Origin: Talpa occidentalis
Taxonomy: Eukaryota > Chordata > Mammalia > Eulipotyphla > Talpidae
Assembly (NCBI RefSeq): GCF_014898055.3
Contig: NW_023604295.1
Coordinates: 67,667,730 to 67,731,729 of the forward strand
DNA length: 64,000 nucleotides
Reading direction: 5' to 3'
The notes under the pieces were generated by a model. The model had not been told where the DNA came from. It did not search any database and worked only from the letters and a program-made list of their open reading frames with translations. Made by a program: the position numbers and the translations under genes. This document shows, in pieces, positions 11,755 to 24,029 of this stretch. The stretch's first letter is position 1; each line of letters starts with the position of its first letter.

Positions 11755-12028
11755 TGGGGCCTCCCTGGTGGCACAAGGGGTTAAGTCGCTGCACTATGAA
11801 GCTATTCACAGCCACTGCAGCAAGAGTTTGATCCCCAGCCTGGGAGGTGACCCACATGGCACAGCAGACCTCTCCTGTCTCGCCCACTGCTCCCCTCAGC
11901 AATGTATTTCAGTCAGTCCTCCTGTTCTGCTCCCCACTCTGTCTCTGGTGAATCATCTCACCCCCTGCACCTCTGGCCTGCACCCCAGATCTTGTATGCA
12001 TAAATAAATAAATCTTAAAAAAAAAAGC
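11755..12028 (+). mobile_element. tRNA-derived SINE, type B, full length
   Basis: This is the reference type B copy: head GGCACAAGGGGTTAAG, CTGCACTATGAAGCTATTC, body GTCTCGCCCACTGCTCCCC, tail CAGATCTTGTATGCATAAAT plus ATAAATAAATC. An exact 11-bp duplication TTTGCCCTTTG flanks it at 11,744-11,754 and 12,029-12,039. Type B differs from type A by ACTATGAAGC in the head, TCTGTCTCTGGTGAATC in the body and the GTATGCATAAATA tail. Confidence 0.9.
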
Positions 12029-12039
12029 TTTGCCCTTTG

Positions 12040-12595
12040 AGAATAGGAGAAATCTGATTTCAGAGAAAGAAGAAAAGGAAAGAAGAAAGTGTGGCATTAT
12101 ATATAAGTACAAGAGCATTGTAAAGAAGTCATTGAATTTTTGATAAATCATCTTTTCTAAAGTGGTGGGGGATTTTAAGTGGATAATAAACATTTACAAC
12201 ACACAACTCAAAGAATTAGAAGAGAATTCTAACAGTACACATTTTTATGGTGCTTATGTATGAATACCAATAGAGATTGTTATGAGTCAACTTCATCAGT
12301 ATGTGAGGCATTGATAATAAGAGAGTTAAAGGTGGTGTTTATATTGAACCATGGATGGTGATTGGTTTTCAGGGTGTAGAACCTGATGAGAAAAGAAAGT
12401 TGAGAAAACTGGAGAATTTAGAAAGTCAGCATGGCAAAATCAGTAGAGAATTGCTAAGAGTAGGGTTAATAATAGAGTTGTTATTTGAGATCAAAGGAGG
12501 AATGTAGTGTAGAAAAAGACAGAGAAATATGAAGTAATAGGTGGCTGTGAGAACACCAAAATTCTTCTGAGAGTTGACTAGTTCAAGTGTCCCAT
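12040..12595. other. Unrecognised non-coding stretch
   Basis: Purine-rich at first (12,060-12,090), otherwise featureless to the eye. Confidence 0.4.
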
Positions 12596-12606
12596 CTTGA
12601 AAGAAT

Positions 12607-12628
12607 ATATATATATATTTTTAAAGAT

Positions 12629-12659
<31 letters not shown>

Positions 12660-12892
12660 TACAAGCACTGGGTACAGTCAGAAGCGCGGGAGGGTGAGAG
12701 AATTCACCAGAGCTAGAGCGGGGAACAGAACAGGCTGACTGACGAAGTACACTGCTGGGGGGAGCAGCAGGCGGCAGGAGAGGTCTGCTTGCCATGTGGG
12801 ATCCTCGCCAGTGGCTGGGGATCAAACCGGCGCTGCAGAGGCTGCGGGCAGCTTGCAACCCAGTGCTCAACCACTGCGCCACTGGGGAGGCC
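12607..12892 (-). mobile_element. tRNA-derived SINE, type A, full length
   Basis: Inverted copy. Its tail has expanded into a perfect ATTT microsatellite (about 12,628-12,660), which lies next to a short TA run at 12,606-12,617. The B-box complement GGGGATCAAACC lies near 12,818. The 11-bp duplication CTTGAAAGAAT is exact at 12,596-12,606 and 12,893-12,903. Confidence 0.9.
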
Positions 12893-13176
12893 CTTGAAAG
12901 AATTTTGTTAAAGGAGGTTGAATGAGAAATCCCCAAATTAAAATCATATCTGATAAAGGAAATAGACATATTAAATAATTTGAAACTTTACTCCTGACTG
13001 AATAATTCTTTCAACATAGCATTCAACAGTGACTTTGACAAAGAAAAGGGATTCTCCAGAATACAATTCAAACAGAAAAACAGAAATTCCCAAGTTTAAC
13101 TTTGATTTCAAGAAAATTAATGTTTATTTTCACTACTTTCTGAAACTGATCCTGTACCAGTACATGGGAGCAGGTT

Positions 13177-13642
13177 TGTTGTGGGAAATGTGATGAATGA
13201 AGCGTACCAGTTGTGGAACAGGTTTGCAAGACAAGACTGCTGCTCAAGTAAAAGTTCTTGGGCCATTTATTGAAAGCATACAGGCCAATAAAAAGCTGAT
13301 CATGTGAGTGGTATGAGGACAAGGTTCGGGGGGAAAGGAGGACAAAGATGTATGAGAAACAGAAAAGGGGACATTGTGACCATAAGTCAAGAGACATTTG
13401 CGTCAGCAAAGTATTTGATGTTATCACAGGCAGAGTTATCCGGAGACCTCCATGGAAATAGTCACGTAATCAGGTCAACAGCGCCTAGGCTTTCCAGGGC
13501 CTGCCTCAAGATGTGGCTGTTGCAACAGCCCGCAGGGAGTCATGCAGCAAAGCTCTGCTGTGATTTGCAGAGAGCAAATAAGTCACAGTTGCTCATGAGT
13601 TGCCAGCTCATAGGAACCCACACAGGTCCTCTTTGACCCCCA
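13177..13642 (-). mobile_element. Probable endogenous-retrovirus LTR, antisense
   Basis: On the minus strand there is a polyadenylation signal (plus-strand TTTATTGAAAGC near 13,266-13,277) followed by about 90 bases ending in CCCACAACA, i.e. an R-U5-like end with terminal CA. Upstream on that strand is GC-richer, U3-like sequence. The left edge at 13,177 reads TGTTGTGGG on plus. No exact target-site duplication was found, so both borders are approximate and the class is unknown. Confidence 0.45.
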
Positions 13643-13644
13643 CT

Positions 13645-14238
13645 TGTGGTTAATGTGGCTACTGTTCCTACTGTTTTTCTAGAAACTTGTATTTCCCTCA
13701 GGTTTGGATCTGAATATATAACCAATACTCTTCCTCAAGGGTTAGTTTTGTGTCTGTGATCAGTTACTGTTGATTGCAATCATTTTTTGAGGCAATTTGC
13801 TCATGTTTTCATCTCTCTTCCTTACAAAGACCATTCTTAAGTATTTACATAGTATCATTTTGCATAATGTACTCCCATCAGCATTTATGTGACATTTTAT
13901 TATTTCATCTCTTTTATTGTCTTCTTGGCTTTTGTCTTTGTTACATAGTTAAAAAAATTTTATTTCATTGACAAAGTTGTGCAAAGATAGAGTATACACA
14001 AGTATCTATACCAATGACTATTTTACCATTTAAAGTTCTGGGTAATAAGGTAAGAGATTTCTTACTTAGTTGAATCTGGTTCTTGGCTTTTGTTCCTTGT
14101 TTATTTGATTTAATTGAGAACATGAGATCTACTTGTAAATTGAAATCTATATACTATCAGTTGACCTGTATTAATACATTTTTGTTAAAGTTACTCATTT
14201 TATAGTAACTGGTATGCAGCAATATGGGCTTTTCCCAT
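13645..14238. other. Unrecognised AT-rich stretch
   Basis: Nothing beyond AT-rich sequence is recognised between the LTR-like block and the L2 remnant. Confidence 0.4.
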
Positions 14239-14239
14239 G

Positions 14240-14465
14240 CTTCTTGACCTGGTTCAAATGCTGCTTACCACAAAATCTGTCTTGATTTCCCTAGGCACAC
14301 TTAATTACTTCCTTGTCTATGTTCTCAAAGAACTCTGCTCTCATGTGTCATTTATCAGTTATCACACTATACTGTGCAATCTGTTTACAGGTCTGAATCT
14401 TTCTCTAGACTTTGACCTATTTAAGTCTGTCTATTTATCTTTGAATCCACAAAAACAATAAAGGT
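14240..14465 (+). mobile_element. L2 LINE 3'-end remnant
   Basis: The order of motifs follows the L2 3' region: CTTGATTTCCCTAGGCACAC ('ccttccctgacc' region), ACTCTGCTCTCATGTGTCAT, CTAGACTTTGACC ('agactgtaagctcc' position) and a terminal CAATAAAGG. It is diverged, as expected for this ancient family. Confidence 0.5.
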
Positions 14466-15039
14466 ATGACTCATAATAGTTTCTATATAATTCAAAAAAA
14501 TTTTAAGCCTTTTGTTACAGTATAAGCTATATAAAGCTATATCATAATTAATCATAAAATCATAGCCAACTTTGGTCAAATAAGTGATACCTAGAATCAG
14601 TCTTAGTCACTTGTCACTCTGAAGCACCCCTTCTGACCCCTCACTATCTCTTCCCCTTGTAACTACATCCGTACTTTTAACATCCTAGATTAGTTTTGAG
14701 TAACTTATACATAGTTTTTGTAACCTTATGTAAATTTTCTAAATGAATTTATTCCTTTAATTTTTCTTTATTTTATGAATATGTGAATAAAAGACAAACT
14801 AATAACAAGTTCAAGATTCAGAATAATTCAAATTTAATTATAACAATGAAAGGTCATGTAGTCCTAAAATGCCTTTTTACTTTGAGCATACAACAAATAT
14901 ATAGATAACTATAAATATCTCTATATATGTGTGATGTGCTATATTGTAACTGGCAGTCATTTATAGTCCAGAGACAGAGAAATGAATATTTTTAATTATT
15001 CCAATCAACACTCTATTTCTAAGCTAGAAAGTTAATGCT

Positions 15040-15424
15040 TGTTATACACCCTGCACTTGTATTTCCCCAACATTCATAAGTTGAAATCCTGACCGTCCCC
15101 TACCCCAGTGTAGTAGCATTTGGAATTGGGGACTCTATGAGCTATTTCAGTATTGATAAGTCCCCATGATGGTATTTGTGTTCTTATAAGAAGAGACACC
15201 AGAGGGTTTATTTTCCGCTCCTGCCCCTTGCACACATAAAGAGGTCATATGAGCAACACTTAGAGAAGGCAATCATCTGTGAGCCAGACAAAGATCTATG
15301 CTAGACCCTGATCCTACTTGGCAGCCTGCTTGCAGATTTTCAGCCTTCAGAACTATGAAAAATAAATTAGCTTAAGCCACCAGCTTAAGATATTTTGCTA
15401 TTGCAGCGCAAACAGACTATGACA
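15040..15424 (+). mobile_element. MLT1/MST-type MaLR LTR, sense, nearly complete
   Basis: Begins TGTTATACACCCTGC and ends CAAACAGACTATGACA, giving retroviral TG...CA termini. Inside lie CATTCATAAGTTGAAATCCT, TTCTTATAAGAAGAGACACC, TTCAGCCTTCAGAACTATGA, the AATAAATTAG poly-A signal region and the 3' block TTAAGATATTTTGCTATTGC. This order is diagnostic of MaLR LTRs (ERVL-related, non-autonomous). At about 385 bases it is near full length; no target-site duplication is visible. Confidence 0.85.
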
Positions 15425-18400
15425 ATGGAATTTAGAAATTTTCATGATATTTAAACCATAAGCTTCTTGTGTATTTGTAATAATATTTAATCTACAGGAA
15501 TGTGGATAGAAGTGTACTGAAGCCCAACTCTGTCTTGCCATAGGCAGGGTGTGTATTATTTTCTTAAAACATAGAATTTTCCAATGAGAGTTTGGTAATA
15601 GTTCCCTGTTCCCATGATAATAATGTAAATAAACATTGTCAAATTTAGATGAGCTCTGCTACTTAGAGCAGTGGTCTCCATGAAAGTGATTTTGTCCTAT
15701 CAGAGACATTATCAGTTGTTGCATTTCAAGGTATGCCAGTGGGGTGGAGGACCCTAATGAAATCTAGTAGATAGAAGCCTGTAATGCTGCTAAATATTCT
15801 AAAATAAATGAAACAGTGTCCCACAACAAAGAATTACACAGCTTTAAATGCCAATAGTGCTAAGGTAGAAAACAATGACTTCAAAGAAATTTCTGTAGAA
15901 AAATAAATTTGATCTTATGTTAAAACTTGTCACACCTGTTGTTATTCATTGGGTTTTGTGAGGCTAAGCTTTAACAATTTTTTAATAAAATATGTATCAT
16001 GTTTTTGTTTTGCTTGTATTTTAATTTCAAGGCAATTTGTATTGATTGAAGGGAAACTAAACCAGAAATGCAGGAAATTCAGATACAAAAAATGCCCAAA
16101 TATACCTTCTGGTACAGTCAGTCTTGTAAGTTTCAACGAAGGGGCAACCTTGCTTTAAATGTCCTGTGGACCATACTCAGCTCCAAATAGATATTATTAA
16201 ATTAGTAATTACAGAGACTTTGAATCTTCATGATACATTCTTTACCATTTATTGACATTAATGCACTTTATTTCCTGACTATGTTACTGCATTCTAAGTA
16301 ATGATTTCCTGAAATTTCTGTTTCACTGTATTTGCATTTCCTGTCTGTGCAAGTTAGCAGTATGTGAAAACAATTTCTCTAGGGCAAAGGATACCAGATT
16401 TTACTTATTTTCTATAACAGGAGTCATGGAGCATTCCGATACCTGAATGTTGTCTTGGGCTTTTAACAAATGGTTACATAAACAGTGGTATTTTACTACT
16501 TCTTTGCTGAAGGTAAAACTCTAGTTAGTTGTGTCAATTTGTAGAAAAATGCTGCTGTTTACTTCTTATCAACCTTTACAATGAGGCATAGATATTAGTA
16601 AAGAAGGAGAGGAGAGAGGCAAAGAAAGAGCAGCAGAAGAGACAGATTACATGGGGTTGGATATATTATCACCCTGAAGTCAGTAGGGAAGGCTGCTAAA
16701 TGCTCTTACAACTATAATAGCCTATCTCATGTTAATTCTAGCCTGAAGCTTCCTGACACTTCTTGTTCAGAGATAATGGGGACAAAACTACTCTTTTTTT
16801 TTTTTTTTTCTGGTTGAACAGCAGATTTTTTTTTTCACAAGGACGTCAAATAAATTAAGCAGTCTTTGCAAACAGCAATACAAAAGCCTTTCACTTTGTA
16901 GGAATTCCCAGTAATAACATGCAAGAGTTATTACCCTTGGTATTTAGTAGCTTTTTTAATGGCTAGCAATAATCGTTTTGATTGAATATTGGCTTATAAT
17001 AGGCTTGTAAAGGAATTCAAGCACCCTTAACTGCTTTCAACCTTAGCTTTGTGTGTGCCTCAGGAAAAATCCTTGAAACAATAGATCTTGGAGTCATTAA
17101 CATGGAAATATTTTATAAAAATGAAAGTTAATACCTTTTAACCTCAAAAGCAAAGCCAATTAAAGTGGACTCTTTTTATTAATTTTTAATAAATAAAATT
17201 TTTATGGACCTTTAGATAAAGGAAATTGTTTTATGACAATTTGTTATTTCAATTCCTGGGACACTCAACCCTCATTTAAGCAAAGAAATTTTATAATTCT
17301 TGGTATACAAATCATCTGAACTTTTATGTACTGAATACCTCATCTAAATAGCCCAGGTTTCTTTCAGTTGGGAAAAAAAGTGGTATGTTTATTCAGAGAA
17401 AACATATTGTTTGAAATATTGGAAAGCAAGGTTGTTTTAATATTTTGTTTGAAATTTATGTCTCCTCAGTGAGAATGCTCACAGGCTATACTCTGTTTTA
17501 CTAGACGTGGAGAGTAAGAAGGAAATGCTCCAGAGGCTAATCTACTGAAAAATATGTGAAGTAATTCTACTCCGTGGCGTGAAAATCCGCTAAAACACAG
17601 CTTCCACAGCATGAAGGACTGCAAGAGAAGCAGGTTTGAGGCTAGATTGGACTCTGAAGAATTATGAAAAATGATTTCTTTCCGGTGTTTTATCACTTCC
17701 TATCTATCAGGGCAGGATAGTATCAGTAATTGAAAAGCACTAGTGGAGACCCTGGAGTGTTGCCGCCCAAAGGACACCCCAGCATAAAGCTGTGGGCAAG
17801 ATGGTTATAAATCGAACTGTTTGCATCTGCTACACTTTTCCTCCTTTGAAGCCACTGATGTTAAAAATGAAAAAATTCCTTAGCTTGCCAAGGAATTTCC
17901 ATTATCATCAGTTTTTTAAGCCAATGAAGAAATACTGAAATGTTTTTACAATATGGAATGAGTCCATTTCCTTCTTGAAAATACAGAATTTTACCAACAC
18001 GTAAGCTCTGTTAGGTCAGAACACCCTATAATTGTCCTTTATCTAATAATTAATGAATTAGTCAAGAGATGCTCACATATTTCTGGACATGTAAACAGAT
18101 GCTTAATTGAAACAATGCTTAAAAACAAATTGCTTAAAAATCTACTGGTCATAATTTTAGGGTATACAAAATCAATGGTCATGACCCATGATCAGTAGAA
18201 CACGTATGTTGAATGATTTCCCAGTGCTTATGTTGGGACATGCCATTTCCTTGACCATCACAAGGGTATGTTTATGAGGTTGACTTCTGTAGCTATGGAA
18301 GAGGCTGTCACCTTAAAATATAGCCAATGGGGTAGGGGCAACTAACTGTTCAAGGTATAAATCAAACATATGACTTTAGACTAATAAGTATCACATTCCA

Positions 18401-21400
18401 AGAAGGCATTTAAACATAACAGTAGATTCCAGATTATCCACAACATTCATATTATGAGTGATCATCTGTCTGAGCTTTTCTCCCTCACCAGGCTTGGTTT
18501 CCCCACCCCTCCTTAGTGTCTTTTCCTGCCACTCTTTAACTATCTTGAGACTACTAGCCTCCCTCTCCCCACCACACACCCCCTGCAATGATGTCTCAGG
18601 CCAGACTCTTGCTGACACCTGCACTAATAGCGGGGTAGATTATCTACTGTTCTTAATTATCTCTCCCACAGCTCGCCTTCATTAGCTTGGATAATTGACT
18701 GTATGTATAACATTCATAAGCAGAACAATGTGCTATAGAAAAAAATTAAGGAAGGGAAAAAATGAATCTTTAGTTTATATAAGATTAACTGTATTGGTGT
18801 CAGCCGTTGTATAGCATCTGGAGTTTGTGGGGGGGAGCATCTGTTTTTCTTTTGTTGGGAAAGTCGTTAAGAATTCAGAATGAGATTTTCCAAAGGATAA
18901 GAGGAAGTGTTGCATAAAATTTTCATTGAAAAGATATTCAAGAAAGTTTCCGTGAAGGAAAGTTGCACTCTCGTGAGTGAAAGGACTTGAAGCAGCAAAT
19001 GATCAGAACTGATGAATAACAAAAAGATTGAGCATAAGTTAGAGAACTGCCTAGAAGATGTAGAGAGGCAAGGATATGCATTCAGTGGAAACTTACCATT
19101 GCAGTATATTGATAGAAGAAGAAAAATACCTTTTTTCTGTTCTTTAAATCAACTCTGTAGATTGTCCTTGCAATTTCTGTCCCTATGAAATAGGTAGTCA
19201 TCCCAATTACATGGCTAGCAAATGCAAGGATTGGATAGATTTAGTTATTTTCCCTAAATGACAGATGATAAGACTGGGATATACACCCAGAGAGTATGAC
19301 TTTTGAGTGTTCACTGTGATCCATAATGTTTTTTACACTATCTCAAAAATGATAGCTCAAAGGTGCTTTAAAATCAAAGAGCAACAAATATAAATACTAT
19401 GAAACAATACTAAAAGTCTGTATTACTTTAAATATATAAACAGTGAATATAATAGGGAGACTGAGAATGAAACTAAATGTGTAGTTGTCAGCGTAATTCT
19501 TTAAAGGCAAAAACGGACTATTTTGAGAAAAATAGTATTAGATAATTGTTCAGCTAAAAATAATAATCCAACACTTCACCTTTCTTTGTATTGAATAATA
19601 GTACAAGGTTCTTTAATTTTGTTATTTTCATAATGAAGATAAAGGTTCTTTACCTACTTGTCTATCCTATCTGGATGACCTACTAAGACTTTCTGGTTTA
19701 TTGCTATAGATGTTCTTGGGGAAAAGAAGAATTTTGTTCTCATACCTCTCCTGGACTGACTTCACAAAAATGAATGTACAAAAGAGAAAGTGCACTTTCA
19801 AATGATTTACTGATTAAGCTGGTGTGAAACACAGTTGCTCACAGCTTTTTCTAAAATTCAGATTTCATCTTGCTTTGTTTGCTTTTCATGCTGGTAGAAG
19901 CTTTTGAAGCTGAAAGGTTTTCATTTGTGTTTCTGCTGACTTGCACATTTCACACAATAGGCTTGTTATTAAGGGCCAAATCGTGGTCAGTGCAATTTGC
20001 AGTGTTAGCTAATTTTTGAAACTAGTAGTGAATTCGAAATTAATTACAGACTATTTTGGGTTCATTAGTGCCCATGAAGGGTTTTATGCCTGTTTGTTTG
20101 TTTTTAATTGAGTAGAAGGACAGAAATAACAAATGCTGCTTTCTCTCTTACATAGAAATAAAATGGTGCAATCATCAACGGAAATAGCAATAATAGTAGC
20201 AGCAAAGACAATATAATCAAATGATTTGGCAATGAGAGACCATAAGCATCTATCCTGTTTGCTGTTCGTATATCCCAAATGGAATAAGGGCAATGTCAAA
20301 ATAATTAACTGACAAAAGCAAAGAAATAACACAAGTTTTGCAATTTCATGCATATGCACCAAAAAGGTATGCAAGTCCTAAGCATTCCATATAATCAAAT
20401 AATTTATTAGATTTGTGAGGTTAACTGCTTACAGCTAAGCAACTTGTAGCTTAATTGCTTCTCATACAGAGTAGAGTTAGAAATGTCTTTCTGCCCCCTA
20501 TCCCCAGAGCAGGAAACCCAGCCCCAGGCACTGAAAGTGCTATAGAGGAAACAGTAGGTAGCATAATTCAGCCATGTCAAATTAATGTTGCTATCCTGGG
20601 AACATAGATAGCATAATGAAGGAAGAATAAGGACATTTAGGAGAGAAAGTCCTTCAGTAGGACATCCCTTCTGGTTTCTATTTATGTGCAGAAAATCATG
20701 ATTTATTTCCCATTAACATCTATTCTAGAAATTAATTTTGAGAGGCTAGATGCGTGTTTTAGATTTATCCATTCATCTTTCTTCTTCTCTTTAACATCTG
20801 GTTAATTCTCTATAATAGCTGTCTCAGTTTCCAAAAGGGTTGGGGTTTGGGGGTGGAACATTGTGTATAACTTGAGCAAAGAAATATTGAATTGAATATA
20901 TTCGTGTGTGCAGTTCGATGTATAAATCTCCTTGTAAGCTAAGTCCATGACTGCTCTTTGCTCCTGTGGTTTAAAGTCATCCTCGCTCTCGTTGGATGAT
21001 AGATTATCAGTAGAGAGGAACAGCAGGTTTGAATTCACAATGATAGATAATGGGCCGAATGAAAGTGTGTTCTTGAACTTGGTTGAACAGCCGGACTCAT
21101 CACATGAGACATTAAAAAATACACTGGTTAAAGAAAAAGAAAATGCCCTTCAGGGAAAATCATTTCCTATATGCATAGATAATCTGTCTTTTCAAGATTT
21201 TGTTTTGTATGAAAAGTGGAACTAATGATATACCAACAGGAGTCTGAGAAATCTTTAAACTCACACAAGAAAAAGAACTGACAATGCGATGTGAGAGTGA
21301 GAAAGGCAGTTTGTCCTCTACTGCTGGGTGCGGAGAGAGGGGCCTAGCATGGACTCAGCTACATTCATTATCTGTCACTTAGCTAAAGTGGCATGCTCTA

Positions 21401-22260
21401 GGCCATCTTTAAGTATCATTTTTGTAACTCACAGAGAAAGAGTAGAAGAGAGAGGTAATTCATGCAAATAATTACAAAGTGATACAAGATGCTGCATAGA
21501 GAGGATTTTACTTTTCTTTAACTCAAAAAGTCTTATTTTGGGCCACTCTGACAACCTCTGTGGAAATGACCTCCTTGGTAGATTCAACGAAATACCGATA
21601 AATGAGAGTTCCTAAATTATCATTTAAAAATGAATCAAAGGAACAGTTGTCAAATTAAGTTTTATAAGATTAATATAATTTAGAAAATTCCATCTACTCA
21701 AACACTATTGTAATAGCATTATTTCCAAAACAATCTTGGATACAAGTACAGTGGTGATTTAAAAAAAAAAAAAAAAGCCATCTTACTCCATTATTTGTTT
21801 TAATCAGCAATAGCAAATGAGATATGACCTGTTCCAGATATTTGGATTTCTTAATGTGTTGTGGTAAATAGATTGTTGCTCATATTATAGTAGATTGGAC
21901 TCGTTGCCTGGGGAGGGGAACTGCATTATAATTAAAATGTTGCCAGAGGGGTTACCAGAGAATATTTCCCCAGGTTCTTAAATTTCTTTAACTAGGAGTC
22001 ATTGTGTTTTATAAACATTTATTTGTTACCACTGAGAAAACTTATGAGGTTTTGATGTTTTATTTCCCTTTCCCTGAGAGAAGCGCTAGAGCATTTTATA
22101 TTATCTGTTTAAATACATGGTGTACCCATGGCTAAGAGAAGGTTTATTCTGTAACAAAAGAACCAACTACTGCAAAGATAGGTCATCAGGTTTTTACATA
22201 ACTCTGAAGAGTGTATCTAAATACATTGTCTAGAAAACTTTTCAGTCAGTTTCTGGGAAA
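15425..22260. other. Long repeat-poor AT-rich segment
   Basis: About 6.8 kb in which I recognise no SINE, LTR or clear L1. It holds T-runs at 16,794-16,810 and 16,828-16,837 and an A-run at 21,763-21,776. Short open frames at 17,466-17,696 (minus), 18,391-18,624 (minus), 18,458-18,685 (plus), 20,802-21,038 (minus) and 20,947-21,225 (plus) cannot be tied to any protein. Weak MIR-like wording near 19,190-19,290 was not strong enough to call. The lack of young insertions could mean constraint or simply chance. Confidence 0.5.
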
Positions 22261-22269
22261 GAAAATTTG

Positions 22270-22295
22270 AAAAAAAAAAAAAAAAAAAAAAAAAA
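22270..22295 (+). repeat. Poly-A run of 26
   Basis: An uninterrupted run of A, preceded by AT-rich sequence and followed by a GC-richer segment. It may be the tail of an old retroposon whose body I cannot recognise. Confidence 0.9.
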
Positions 22296-22299
22296 GCTG

Positions 22300-22900
22300 T
22301 GTTCCTTTTACCTTTCACCTGATCCCCATACTGCTTTTATTTCCTGTTCTCACCTTTTGCAGCACTGATGCCAGTTTCTCTGCCGGGGTAAGGAGAGGTT
22401 ACTGAAGGCAAGAGTCTCTTCCCAGTTCCCCACCCCAATTCATGCCTGGGCTGCCTGGGCCCCGGTCAGGGTTGATGACCGGAACTGAGCAGCTGTGTGA
22501 AGTAGGAAGGTGCTACTGACAGACACAGGTGTGATGTAGAGATGGTGTCTGTGAAAGCAGTTTCCATCCATATCTTGCCAGGACCTCCCACTGCAGTGCC
22601 TTCCCAGCAGAAAATACTGCTTTCAAGCTGTCCATTCTACCGTGACCCCACCTTCAAGTTCTTGGACATCTACAGGTCAGGCCTTCCAGGAGTCACATCC
22701 ATCTGTCTGGCAGGCAGTCATCTGTAGTAACATTCATAAGGACTTTAGCCTGAACTATGTGCTTATCTGGCCCACTAGTCAGAGAACAACACACACCTCT
22801 CTTCTACCTGTGATAAAACCTGTTTCCATTGTAGCCATTTTACTCTGCCATCCAGTCCATCTCCTATAGACTTTTTAAATATAGTTCTGGTACTGAATTC
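22300..22900. other. GC-richer unrecognised segment
   Basis: This segment has visibly higher GC than its surroundings and longer open frames on plus (22,542-22,727 and 22,642-22,869). The stretch ending CATCTACAGGTCAGG near 22,677 resembles a splice donor. No protein family is recognised; an old LTR or other retroposon is equally possible. Confidence 0.35.
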
Positions 22901-23756
22901 TGTACCTAACACATTTCCAGGATAAAGACCTTTACTTAATTTTCATCAAGAGGGAAGAGTAACCTTTCCCTTACCCAATACTTAAGAGTGTGATTGTGTA
23001 TACATTTGTGTGTGTGTGTGTGTGTGTCTAGGTGTGCCTAGGTAAAACTGGGTAAAAGGTTCGAGGGATGCAAATCTGGTTTGTCACTCTTACTTCCTGC
23101 ACATAGAAAGCTACCACTTCATTTTTGGAATGTGGCAATGTTTTGTTGTTTTGTTCTAGACCTTTGATAATAACTAAATAGCTAAATGCAGGAGTTATGT
23201 TTTAAAATTCTTTTCCATGTAGATGTGGGTTTGGATTTTATCCCAAATTCCATGAAGAATTGTTAGAGTCAGATGGCAAAAATATCAAAGAATTAGAATC
23301 TGTATCACTTAGTTATTCATTATATACAGGAAATCAATGAGAAAAGACATCAAGAAAGATTTTCAGCTTTCTGGCTTAAGTAATGAAGCATAGACTGGTG
23401 CAATTAATCGAGTTGGGGAATAGAAGAGGCGCCAACTTGGGTGACAGGCAGGGGTTGAGGGGTTGAGGCTCCTATCAGTTATGTGGCAAAGAAGATACAT
23501 GTTTGTATAGATATATGCATATAATCTATGCAAGCATTAATACGTAGCTTGTAAATTCTTTTCTGCTAACTCTTTTACCTTCTTGGTAAGGATCCAAGTT
23601 GGAAAACTCTTTCACAAAGTAGCACAGTTATCAGGGGGACCCCATTGCAAACTGCAGGCAAGATTCTGGCACTTGGAAAAGCATTCTTTGTACATTTCCA
23701 CAGAAGTGAGCAGAGCCCTCTAGGTTGTCACACATACATATTCAACTAAAGATAAT
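22901..23756. other. Unrecognised stretch with a TG microsatellite
   Basis: A GT dinucleotide run lies at about 23,007-23,028 (11 units). The remainder is unrecognised. Confidence 0.55.
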
Positions 23757-23782
23757 AGGTACAGACCTAATATACTAATTTT

Positions 23783-24029
23783 TTTTTCAAATTTATTTAT
23801 ACAAGCACTGGGTACAGTCAGAAGCACGGGAGGGTGAGAGGATTCACCAGAGCCAGAGCGGGGAGCAGAACAGGCAGACTGACGAAATATACTGCTGAGG
23901 GGAGCAGTGGGCGGCAGGAGAGGTCTGCACGCCATGTGGGACCCTTGCCGGCGGCCGGGGATCGAACCGGCGCTGCAGAGGCTGCCCAGCATTCAACCGC
24001 TGCGCCACCAAGGGAGACCTGTACCACCC
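23783..24029 (-). mobile_element. tRNA-derived SINE, type A, with a 26-bp duplication
   Basis: Inverted copy with CAAATTTATTTATACAAGCA at its tail and a good B-box complement GGGGATCGAACCGG near 23,957. The flanking duplications are unusually long: 23,757-23,782 and 24,030-24,055, 26 bases with two differences. A small block GTACCACCC sits between the SINE head and the right duplication; it is not seen in other copies and is probably untemplated or template-switched sequence. Confidence 0.9.

Noticed and set aside
13304..13636. 110-codon plus-strand frame
   Set aside because: It lies within the antisense LTR-like block and overlaps a 119-codon minus frame; no family resemblance.
19130..19330. 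Possible MIR remnant
   Set aside because: A few words resemble MIR (ATGAAATAGGTAGTCATCCC, TTACATGGCTAGCAAATGCA) but the order is not complete enough to call.
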